Part shown: piece by piece, positions 1-5,362 of the stretch
Layout: each line of letters starts with the position of its first letter
Numbering within the stretch: position 1 is the stretch's first letter
NCBI GenBank assembly: GCA_013812805.1
Contig: JACCSV010000255.1
Coordinates: forward strand, 1 to 6,865
Length of the DNA: 6,865 bases
Reading direction: 5' to 3'
Origin: Sphingomonas sp.
GTDB taxonomy: Bacteria; Pseudomonadota; Alphaproteobacteria; Sphingomonadales; Sphingomonadaceae
Made by a program: the position numbers and the translations under genes
The notes under the pieces: generated by a model
Databases searched by the model: none
Seen by the model: the letters and a program-made list of their open reading frames with translations, nothing else
Told to the model about the DNA's origin: nothing

Positions 1-614
1 GGGAAGTGGCGTGCCCGCGGCTCGGTCCCCGGCGGCATTTCGGCAAGCACCAGACCGCGTTCGAACATCGCTTTCTGCCGCGCCTCATTCTCCGGCGGGT
101 AGAAGACGTCGATCCCCCCGGCGACGATGCCGATGGTGCCGCTGTCCAGCACCCCGTCGTGAGCGGCAGAGTCGACCCCGCGGGCAAGCCCCGAGACGAC
201 CGCTACCCCTTCCCGGCTCAGGTCGTGCGCCAGCGTCCGTGCAAATCGGCAGGCCGCCGCCGACGCATTGCGTGCACCGACGATGGCCAGGGCGCGCCTG
301 TCGAGCAGCGTCAGGTCACCTTTGGCGATCAGCAGCGGCGGCGCGTCGTCCATCTCGGCGAGCAACGAGGGGTAACTGCCGCTGCCAAGCGCCAGGTAGC
401 TGGCGCCAAGCTTCTCGACCCGCGCCGCTTCCTGCTCCGCCTCGCCGCTGCTCACCAGCCGCGGCGCCTCGCCGCCACCGCGCCGGGCGAGATCGGGAAC
501 GGCCGCGAGAGCCGCGGAGGCCGTTCCGAAGCGCAAGACGAGCTGGCGAAAGGTAACCGGGCCGATTCCGGGAGAGCGGACCAGCCTGATCCGGTCGATA
601 AGGGCGTCGATCAC
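1..614 (-). CDS. dprA: DNA-processing protein DprA/Smf, 5' part only (gene runs off the left edge)
   Basis: DprA binds single-stranded DNA and loads RecA on it, mainly during natural transformation; it acts in the cytoplasm. The visible 204 residues hold a helix-hairpin-helix/SAM-like N-terminus (about 1-40, with RSPGIGPVTFRQL at 13-25). The start of the Rossmann-like Smf domain follows: LAIVGARNAS at 109-118, VSGLARGVDSAAHDG at 140-154, and TIGIVAGGIDVFYPPENEAR at 160-179. The last visible residues, MPPGTEPRARHF, lead into the family's P-x-H-FP-x-RNR region. Full-length DprA is usually about 360-380 residues, so roughly the last 160 are outside the window. The GTG start at 614 is chosen because it overlaps the plsY stop as GTGA and places the HhH segment at the N-terminus. 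No upstream ATG gives a better fit. The gene is probably co-transcribed and translationally coupled with plsY. Identification is secure; whether this organism is transformable cannot be judged here. Confidence 0.95.
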   Translation of the reverse strand, partial: MIDALIDRIRLVRSPGIGPVTFRQLVLRFGTASAALAAVPDLARRGGGEAPRLVSSGEAEQEAARVEKLGASYLALGSGSYPSLLAEMDDAPPLLIAKGDLTLLDRRALAIVGARNASAAACRFARTLAHDLSREGVAVVSGLARGVDSAAHDGVLDSGTIGIVAGGIDVFYPPENEARQKAMFERGLVLAEMPPGTEPRARHF

Positions 615-1207
615 TTGCTTCGTCCGACCCGCGGCTCGGTGCCCGCTCGCAACCGCACGATGTTTTCGCGGTGTCTCCACACCACCAGCAAGGCAAAGCC
701 GAGCAGCAGCGGGAACAGCTCCTCGACGCCAAACGCCGCAGCGCTCACCGGCGCGCTCACCGCAGCGGCGATTCCGGCGGCCGAGGAAATCCGCACCACC
801 AGCAGCACTCCCATCCACACCGCCGCGTAGATCAGCCCCGCAATCGGCCACAGCACTAGGAGGACCCCGAACAGGGTCGCAACGCCCTTGCCGCCGCGGA
901 ACTTCAGCCAGACGGGGTACAAATGCCCTACCACCGCGCCGGCCGCCGCGGCTTGGTCTCCCGCGAAGACATCGGGGAAAAATCGTTGCGCAATCCAAAC
1001 CGCCAGGGCGCCCTTGGCAATGTCCAGCAGCACGGTAGCCGCCGCCAGCGGCTTGCTTCCGGTACGAAGGACGTTCGTCGCGCCGATGCTGCCGGACCCG
1101 ATGTCGCGCACGTCGCCCTTGCCGGCGAGCCGGGTCAGCAACAGCCCGAACGGGATCGAGCCGAGCAGATAGCCCATCGCGAACAGCAGCAGGGAACTGG
1201 CCGTCAT
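611..1207 (-). CDS. plsY: Acyl-phosphate:glycerol-3-phosphate acyltransferase PlsY
   Basis: PlsY is an inner-membrane enzyme that transfers an acyl group from acyl-phosphate (made by PlsX) to glycerol-3-phosphate. The product is lysophosphatidic acid, and this is the first acylation in phospholipid synthesis. The 198-residue product has the usual family length and is strongly hydrophobic, with several membrane segments (about 4-24, 53-75, 111-140 and 162-177). The three conserved cytoplasmic motifs are present: LLGSIPFG (14-21) followed by GSGSIGATNVLRTG (37-50), GHLYPVWLKFRGGKGVAT (94-111), and RHRENIVRLRAGTEPRVG (178-195). Ser at position 40 replaces the Asn often seen in the GSGN version of the second motif, probably a clade variant. 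The ATG at 1207 is preferred over an in-frame GTG at 1228: it starts just before the first membrane helix, and the GTG lies inside the apparent promoter spacer. The stop overlaps the dprA GTG, as in the common plsY-dprA pairing. Confidence 0.96.
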   Translation of the reverse strand: MTASSLLLFAMGYLLGSIPFGLLLTRLAGKGDVRDIGSGSIGATNVLRTGSKPLAAATVLLDIAKGALAVWIAQRFFPDVFAGDQAAAAGAVVGHLYPVWLKFRGGKGVATLFGVLLVLWPIAGLIYAAVWMGVLLVVRISSAAGIAAAVSAPVSAAAFGVEELFPLLLGFALLVVWRHRENIVRLRAGTEPRVGRSK

Positions 1208-1214
1208 GGCGCAG

Positions 1215-1242
1215 GTGGTAGCAAACACCGGCAGCGGCGCAA
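1215..1242 (-). promoter_or_regulatory. Putative plsY promoter giving a leaderless or near-leaderless transcript
   Basis: Reading the minus strand, TTGCGCC (1242-1236) is followed after 13 bases by GCTACCAC (1222-1215). This resembles the Caulobacter housekeeping consensus TTGACGS-N10-14-GCTANAWC. Only seven bases separate the -10-like box from the plsY ATG, so transcription would begin at or next to the start codon. The short stretch before the ATG contains no Shine-Dalgarno sequence. This is a motif match by eye; a start-site map would be needed to confirm it. Confidence 0.45.
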
Positions 1243-1247
1243 TCCGT

Positions 1248-1322
1248 CGTCATTGCGAGCGCAGCCAAGCAATCCAGTCGGCTCCAGTGGATTGCTTCGT
1301 CGCTGCGCTCCTCGCAATGACG
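1248..1322. repeat. Imperfect inverted repeat, probable dispersed palindromic element
   Basis: The left arm is 1248-1276, the right arm 1288-1322, and the loop 11 bases (1277-1287). Both arms share the outer 12-base block CGTCATTGCGAG, a central CGCAGC and an inner AAGCAATCCA block. The right arm is six bases longer because of two three-base insertions, which would form bulges. The outer block plus GAAGCAATCC resembles palindromic intergenic repeats I know from many proteobacterial genomes; copy number in this genome cannot be seen from one window. The element fills most of the plsY-murI gap, ending 5 bases from the plsY -35-like box and 5 bases from the murI GTG. As RNA it would fold into a long hairpin. 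It has no terminal T-run, so it does not look like a standard terminator. Confidence 0.85.
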
Positions 1323-1327
1323 GTTGA

Positions 1328-2119
1328 GTGAACCCCGACCAACCCTTGCTGTTTTTCGATTCCGGTGTCGGCGGGCTGTCGGTGCTTGGCCCGACGCGGG
1401 CGCTGCTGCCGACGGCACCGATCGTCTACGCCGCCGACAGCGCCGGCTTTCCCTACGGCACCAAATCCGAAGCCGAGATCGCTTCGCGAGTCCCGGCGCT
1501 GCTCGGTCGGCTGGTCGAACGGTTCCAGCCGCGACTGGTGGCGATCGCCTGCAACACCGCCTGCACGATCGCCCTCGACCATTTTCGCGCCGCGCTGGAC
1601 GTGCCCGTGGTCGGCACCGTCCCGGCGATCAAGGTCGCGGCAGAGATGACGAGGAGCGGCGCGATCGGTGTTCTCGGCACCGAAGCGACCATCCGCCAGC
1701 GCTACGTCGACGATCTCGCGGAGCAGTTTGCATCGGGCCAGACGGTCGCCCGCCACGGATCGAGCGAGCTCGTCGAGCTTGCCGAGCGCAAGCTCGCGGG
1801 CAGCCTTCCGAGCGTCGAGGAGGTCCGCTCCGCGACGCTGCCGCTATTCGAGCAGGACGGAGGCGAGGCCATTGACGTCGTCGTCCTTGCCTGCACTCAC
1901 TTCCCCTTGCTCGAAGACGAGCTTAGGCAGGCATTCCCCCAGGTGTCGTGGGTCGACGGAGGCGCGGGCATCGCCCGGCGCATCGCTTTCCTTACTCGCG
2001 GTCAGCCGTGGCCGGACAGCTGTCCGGACGGCATCGCGCTCTTCACGGGCGCTCCGCCGGGCGGGCCGCTGCTGGCAGCGCTGGCGAGCTACGGCCTCAC
2101 CGAAACCGCGAACCTGTGA
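1328..2119 (+). CDS. murI: Glutamate racemase MurI
   Basis: MurI interconverts L- and D-glutamate in the cytoplasm, supplying D-glutamate for the peptidoglycan stem peptide. The 263-residue length is typical. Family landmarks are FDSGVGGLSVL (10-20, with Asp11 and Ser12), FPYG (41-44), the first catalytic cysteine in IACNTACT (Cys75), VPAIK (98-102), the second catalytic cysteine in VLACTHFPLL (Cys189 followed by Thr190 and His191), and a VDGGAGIARR segment (209-218). The GTG at 1328 is the only sensible start: an in-frame TGA lies immediately upstream at 1325-1327, and no later start precedes the DSGVGG motif. No Shine-Dalgarno sequence is visible, because the inverted repeat ends five bases before the GTG. 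Transcription is away from plsY. The gene ends 79 bases before hemA, so read-through into hemA is possible but not shown. Confidence 0.96.
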   Translation: MNPDQPLLFFDSGVGGLSVLGPTRALLPTAPIVYAADSAGFPYGTKSEAEIASRVPALLGRLVERFQPRLVAIACNTACTIALDHFRAALDVPVVGTVPAIKVAAEMTRSGAIGVLGTEATIRQRYVDDLAEQFASGQTVARHGSSELVELAERKLAGSLPSVEEVRSATLPLFEQDGGEAIDVVVLACTHFPLLEDELRQAFPQVSWVDGGAGIARRIAFLTRGQPWPDSCPDGIALFTGAPPGGPLLAALASYGLTETANL

Positions 2120-2125
2120 GCTTCT

Positions 2126-2140
2126 TGCGAGTCGTTCGCA
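2126..2140. promoter_or_regulatory. Putative Fur-family operator ahead of hemA
   Basis: The 15-mer TGCGAGTCGTTCGCA is a 7-1-7 imperfect palindrome: its outer five bases are perfectly complementary (TGCGA/TCGCA). It lies in the murI-hemA gap, six bases after the murI stop and 58 bases before the hemA GTG. Its architecture matches the GC-rich form of Fur-type boxes (compare the classical TGATAATCATTATCA). Iron-dependent control of 5-aminolevulinate synthase would be biologically sensible. No convincing -10/-35 pair was found alongside, so the assignment rests on symmetry and context only. Confidence 0.35.
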
Positions 2141-2198
2141 TTGGAAAAACGGCAAGCGCGGCGGTAATGGGTCGGCGAGCCAGGGTGGCGGGACACAA

Positions 2199-3413
2199 GT
2201 GAACTACGAAAAAATCTTCAAGGCGGCCCTCAATCAGCTGCACGAGGAAGGCCGCTATCGCGTCTTCATCGATATCCTGCGCACGAAGGGCTCGTTCCCC
2301 AACGCGCATTGCTTCGCCGGGCATAACGGTCCCAAGCCGGTCACTGTCTGGTGCTCCAACGATTATCTGGGGATGGGCCAGAATCCCGCGGTGGTCGAAG
2401 CGATGGAGCAGGCGCTCCACGAAGTTGGCGCGGGATCGGTCGGCACCCGCAACATCGGCGGCAACACCCATTACCATGTGCAGCTGGAAGCCGAGCTCGC
2501 AAGCCTCCACGCCAAGGAGGGCGCGCTTCTGTTCACCTCCGGCTACGTGTCCAACGAGGCAGCGCTGTCGACGCTCGGCAAGCTTCTGCCGGGCTGCGTG
2601 ATCTTCTCCGACGAATTGAACCACGCCTCGATGATTGCCGGGATAAAGAATTCGGGCTGCGAGAAGCGCGTGTTCCGCCACAACGACCTCGAGCACCTCG
2701 AGCAGTTGCTGATGGAAGCCGACGCCGGCGCGCCCAAGCTGATCGCCTTCGAAAGCGTTTATTCGATGGACGGCGACATCGCCCCGATCGCCGCCATCTG
2801 TGACCTCGCCGACAAATATGGCGCCCTCACCTACCTCGACGAAGTCCATGCGGTCGGAATGTACGGCGAGCATGGCGGCGGCATTTCCGAGCGCGATGGC
2901 ATCGCGGATCGGCTGACCATCGTCGAAGGCACTCTCGGCAAGGCGTTCGGCGTGATGGGTGGTTACATCGCCGCGAGCCGGGCAATCATCGACTGCATCC
3001 GCAGCTATGCGCCAGGCTTCATCTTCACCACCTCCCTGTCGCCGGTCCTGGTCGCTGGCGCACTGGCGAGCGTCCGCCACCTCAAGGTGTCGAGCGCCGA
3101 GCGCGACGCCCAGCAGGCCGCCGCAGCGACGCTCAAGAAGAAATTCGCCGCCGCCCGGTTGCCAGTGATGCCCAGCGTCACCCACATCGTCCCGTTGCTG
3201 GTCGGCTGCCCGATCGAAGCCAAAAGGATCAGCGACATCCTGCTCGCCGAATACGGGCTGTACGTGCAGCCGATCAACTTCCCGACGGTGCCGCGCGGCA
3301 CCGAGCGGCTGCGCTTCACGCCGGGCCCCCACCACACCAGCGAGATGATGGACGAACTCACGACCGCCCTGGTCGAGATCTGGGACCGGCTGGAGATGAA
3401 GCTGGCCGCCTGA
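2199..3413 (+). CDS. hemA: 5-aminolevulinate synthase (ALAS, C4 pathway)
   Basis: ALAS condenses glycine with succinyl-CoA to give 5-aminolevulinate, CO2 and CoA; it is the committed step of heme synthesis in alphaproteobacteria and requires pyridoxal phosphate. The 404-residue product aligns from its first residue with the Rhodobacter enzyme (EGRYRVFIDI at 17-26, Arg21 conserved). Visible landmarks are CSNDYLGMG (52-60), GSVGTRNIGGNTHYHVQLE (79-97), SDELNHASM (137-145, His142), the PLP-ring Asp214 and His217 in YLDEVHAVG (212-220), and the Schiff-base Lys248 in EGTLGKAFGVMGGY (243-256). The motif RLRFTPGPHHT (370-380) also fits. A Cys-Pro pair occurs at 337-338. The GTG at 2199 is the only start codon shortly upstream; the reading frame stays open back into murI, but that part has no ALAS homology. 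A weak purine-rich AGGGTGG (2182-2188) may serve as ribosome site. glyA, which makes the substrate glycine, lies two genes downstream. Confidence 0.97.
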   Translation: MNYEKIFKAALNQLHEEGRYRVFIDILRTKGSFPNAHCFAGHNGPKPVTVWCSNDYLGMGQNPAVVEAMEQALHEVGAGSVGTRNIGGNTHYHVQLEAELASLHAKEGALLFTSGYVSNEAALSTLGKLLPGCVIFSDELNHASMIAGIKNSGCEKRVFRHNDLEHLEQLLMEADAGAPKLIAFESVYSMDGDIAPIAAICDLADKYGALTYLDEVHAVGMYGEHGGGISERDGIADRLTIVEGTLGKAFGVMGGYIAASRAIIDCIRSYAPGFIFTTSLSPVLVAGALASVRHLKVSSAERDAQQAAAATLKKKFAAARLPVMPSVTHIVPLLVGCPIEAKRISDILLAEYGLYVQPINFPTVPRGTERLRFTPGPHHTSEMMDELTTALVEIWDRLEMKLAA

Positions 3414-3433
3414 GGCTGGCGAATCCTCGCTTG

Positions 3434-3446
3434 CTGCCCTAGGCAG
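3434..3446 (+). promoter_or_regulatory. CCTAGG-centred palindrome before rpiB, possible promoter -10 region
   Basis: The 13-base palindrome CTGCCCTAGGCAG fills part of the 38-base hemA-rpiB gap and ends five bases before the rpiB ATG. It could be a five-base-pair hairpin with a three-base loop. It could also carry a -10-like CTAGGC (3439-3444), with a weak CTGGCG (3416-3421) at a 17-base spacing. The same CCTAGG core occurs in the better-supported rpsD promoter. A start only a few bases before the ATG would make the rpiB message nearly leaderless. There is no T-run, so a terminator is unlikely. Confidence 0.3.
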
Positions 3447-3451
3447 AAGCC

Positions 3452-3898
3452 ATGCGCATCGCTCTTGCCGCCGACCACGCCGGGTTCGCCCTCAAGGACG
3501 AGCTTGCGCACTGGCTTTCCGAGGAGGGCCACGACGTCCTCGACCTTGGGACAAATAGCGCGGACAGCGTCGATTATCCGCAATTCGGTGCGGCGCTCGC
3601 TCGCGCAATTGGATCGGGCGAGGCCGAGCGCGGAGTGGCGGTCTGCGGGTCGGGTATCGGCATTGCCATCGCCATCAACCGGTTCGGGCAATGCCGATGC
3701 GCCAATGTCAGCGAGCCGCTTTCGGCCCAGCTTGCCCGCACCCACAATGACGCCAACGTAATCGCGCTCGGCGCTCGCCTGGTCGGGCCCGATATGGCCA
3801 AGGCCTGCGTCGCCGCCTTTGTTGACGGCGACTTCGGCGGCGGCCGGCACCAGCGTCGGGTCGACCAACTCTTGTCCCTTCTGCAGGACAGCGACTGA
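3452..3898 (+). CDS. rpiB: Ribose-5-phosphate isomerase B (RpiB/LacAB family)
   Basis: RpiB interconverts ribose 5-phosphate and ribulose 5-phosphate in the cytoplasmic pentose phosphate pathway. The 148-residue product is of usual size and collinear with the family. It has AADHAGF (6-12) for substrate binding, VDYPQF (40-45), the catalytic Cys65 in AVCGSGIGIAIAINR (63-77), His98 and Asn99 in RTHNDANVIALGAR (96-109), and the phosphate-contacting region GGRHQRRVD (130-138). The numbering of Cys65 and His98 agrees with the E. coli enzyme. The ATG at 3452 starts directly on the first beta strand (MRIALAADH). A weak AGG (3441-3443) is the only ribosome-site candidate. The stop overlaps the glyA start as TGATG, implying coupled translation; rpiB-glyA-nrdR is a recurrent alphaproteobacterial arrangement. 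Activity on related sugar phosphates such as allose 6-phosphate cannot be excluded. Confidence 0.95.
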   Translation: MRIALAADHAGFALKDELAHWLSEEGHDVLDLGTNSADSVDYPQFGAALARAIGSGEAERGVAVCGSGIGIAIAINRFGQCRCANVSEPLSAQLARTHNDANVIALGARLVGPDMAKACVAAFVDGDFGGGRHQRRVDQLLSLLQDSD

Positions 3899-5205
3899 TG
3901 GCCAGCGTCGTCTCCTTGGACGATGTCCAGCCCAAGGGTTTCTTCACCGATTCCCTCGCCGCGGCCGATCCGGCGGTGGCGGCGGCGGTCGGCGACGAGC
4001 TTCGCCGCGAGCAGACCCAGATCGAGCTGATCGCCTCGGAGAATATCGTCAGCCGCGCCGTGCTCGAAGCGCAGGGCTCGGTGCTGACCAACAAATATGC
4101 CGAAGGCTATCCCGGCCGGCGCTATTACCAGGGCTGCGGCCCATCCGATGCCGTTGAAACGCTGGCGATTGACCGCGCCAAACAATTGTTCGGCTGCGAG
4201 TTCGCAAACGTCCAGCCGCACTCGGGCGCTCAGGCCAATGGTGCGGTGATGATGGCGCTGCTGAAACCCGGCGATACGATCATGGGCATGAGCCTCGCCG
4301 CCGGCGGGCACCTGACCCACGGCGCGCCGCCGGCGCAGTCCGGCAAGTGGTTCAACGCGCTTCAGTACGGTGTTCGCCACGACGATCATCTGGTCGATTT
4401 CGACGAGGTCGAGCGGCTTGCCGCCGAACACCGGCCGAAGATGATCATCGCCGGCGGCTCCGCCTATCCGCGGCATCTCGATTTCGCTCGCTTCCGGGCG
4501 ATCGCCGACGGCGTCGGCGCCTTGCTGTTCGTCGACATGGCGCACTTTGCCGGCCTGGTCGCCGCCAGCGAGCACCCGAGCCCGTTCGGCCACGCCCATG
4601 TCGTCACCACCACCACCCACAAGACGCTGCGGGGCCCTCGCGGCGGCATGGTGCTGACCGATGACGAAACCATCGCCAAGAAGGTCAACTCGGCCGTGTT
4701 CCCGGGCCTTCAGGGCGGACCGCTGATGCACGTCATCGCCGCCAAGGCGGTTGCCTTCGGAGAAGCGCTTCAGCCCGATTTCAAGACCTATGCCCGGGCC
4801 GTGATCGCCAACGCCAGGATGCTCGCGGCCCGCCTCAAGGAGCGTGGAGCCGATCTCGTCGCGGGCGGCACCGACACGCACCTCGCGCTGGTCGACCTGC
4901 GCCCGCTCGGCCTCACCGGCCGCGACGCCGACGAGAGCCTCGAGCGCGCCGGCATCACCTGCAACAAGAACGGCGTTCCGTTCGACCCGCTGCCGCCGAT
5001 GCAGACCAGCGGCATCCGCGTCGGCTCCCCGGCCGGAACCACCCGCGGCTTCGGTGAAGCCGAGTTCCGCGACATCGCCGACATGGTCGCAGATGTACTG
5101 GACGGCCTCACCGGCAACGGCTTGGAGGCCAACGGCGAAGTCGAGCGTCAGGTCAATGCGCGCGTTCGCGAATTGTGTTCGCGCTTCCCCATCTACGGAG
5201 GCTGA
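3898..5205 (+). CDS. glyA: Serine hydroxymethyltransferase
   Basis: GlyA is a cytoplasmic PLP enzyme that converts serine and tetrahydrofolate to glycine and 5,10-methylene-tetrahydrofolate. It is the main source of one-carbon units, and here presumably also of glycine for HemA. The product has 435 residues, normal for the family. Landmarks are LIASENIVSRAVLEAQGS (44-61), NKYAEGYPGRRYYQGC (65-80), NVQPHSGAQAN (104-114), GGHLTHG (136-142), VDMAHFAGLVA (212-222, with Asp213 and His216), the PLP-binding Lys242 in VTTTTHKTLRGPRGG (236-250), FPGLQGGP (268-275), NGVPFDPLPP (358-367) and the carboxylate-binding Arg374 in GIRVGSPAGTTRGF (372-385). The ATG at 3898 shares a base with the rpiB stop, and AGGA (3885-3888) inside rpiB is a suitable ribosome site nine bases away. 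No critical residue is missing. Confidence 0.97.
   Translation: MASVVSLDDVQPKGFFTDSLAAADPAVAAAVGDELRREQTQIELIASENIVSRAVLEAQGSVLTNKYAEGYPGRRYYQGCGPSDAVETLAIDRAKQLFGCEFANVQPHSGAQANGAVMMALLKPGDTIMGMSLAAGGHLTHGAPPAQSGKWFNALQYGVRHDDHLVDFDEVERLAAEHRPKMIIAGGSAYPRHLDFARFRAIADGVGALLFVDMAHFAGLVAASEHPSPFGHAHVVTTTTHKTLRGPRGGMVLTDDETIAKKVNSAVFPGLQGGPLMHVIAAKAVAFGEALQPDFKTYARAVIANARMLAARLKERGADLVAGGTDTHLALVDLRPLGLTGRDADESLERAGITCNKNGVPFDPLPPMQTSGIRVGSPAGTTRGFGEAEFRDIADMVADVLDGLTGNGLEANGEVERQVNARVRELCSRFPIYGG
5197..5201 (+). promoter_or_regulatory. Strong Shine-Dalgarno site inside the glyA end
   Basis: GGAGG lies eight bases before the ATG at 5210, within the last codons of glyA. It is the closest match to the anti-Shine-Dalgarno consensus ahead of any gene in the window. 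It supports independent, efficient translation of the 50-residue gene that follows. Confidence 0.75.
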
Positions 5206-5209
5206 GGCG

Positions 5210-5362
5210 ATGGAAAAGGATCAGAAAGAGGTTGGCAAGAAGATGGCCGTTTGGGCGGCGGTCGGGGCCGTCATCGCTATCCCCGTGCCGTTCATTGGAC
5301 CGGTCATCGGCGCCGCTGCCGGAGCCGGCCTTGCCTACTTGCAGGCCAAAAAGAAGAGCTGA
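5210..5362 (+). CDS. Small putative membrane protein, 50 residues, unknown function
   Basis: I do not recognise a characterised family. The 50-residue product has a charged, lysine-rich N-terminus (1-11), one hydrophobic stretch of about 30 residues (13-44) and a basic tail, QAKKKS. The hydrophobic part is rich in Gly and Ala, with a VPFIGPVIG segment (26-34) and then GAAAGAG (34-40). The small residues at near-regular intervals resemble a glycine zipper. The two prolines at 25 and 27, plus a third at 31, could kink the helix or make a re-entrant hairpin. The gene starts four bases after the glyA stop behind the good GGAGG site, and its stop overlaps the nrdR ATG as TGATG. That packing, with codon use like its neighbours, argues that it is real and co-expressed. 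A single-pass or hairpin inner-membrane protein is the likeliest form; any role in folate, nucleotide or membrane biology is unproven. Confidence 0.75.
   Translation: MEKDQKEVGKKMAVWAAVGAVIAIPVPFIGPVIGAAAGAGLAYLQAKKKS

Noticed and set aside
6..830. 274-codon plus-strand open frame at the left edge
   Set aside because: It is antisense to dprA and plsY, both of which show conserved family motifs on the minus strand.
1208..1228. Alternative GTG start adding seven residues to PlsY
   Set aside because: It has no ribosome site, lies in the putative promoter spacer, and adds MFATTCA before the usual N-terminus.
1668..2198. Upstream extension of the hemA frame through murI
   Set aside because: The frame is open but overlaps murI in another frame, and its translation is Arg/Ser-rich with no homology. 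ALAS proteins begin at the MNYEKIF-like residues encoded from 2199.
2097..3335. 412-codon open frame on the minus strand across hemA
   Set aside because: It is the antisense shadow of a GC-rich gene. Its translation is of low complexity and resembles no protein family, while the plus strand encodes a complete ALAS with all catalytic residues.
3434..3446. Intrinsic terminator between hemA and rpiB
   Set aside because: The stem is only five base pairs with no following T-run, and it sits five bases before a start codon.
3574..4881. 435-codon minus-strand open frame across rpiB and glyA
   Set aside because: It spans the junction of two clearly identified plus-strand genes and has no recognisable domain. 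Absence of stops is expected at this GC content.
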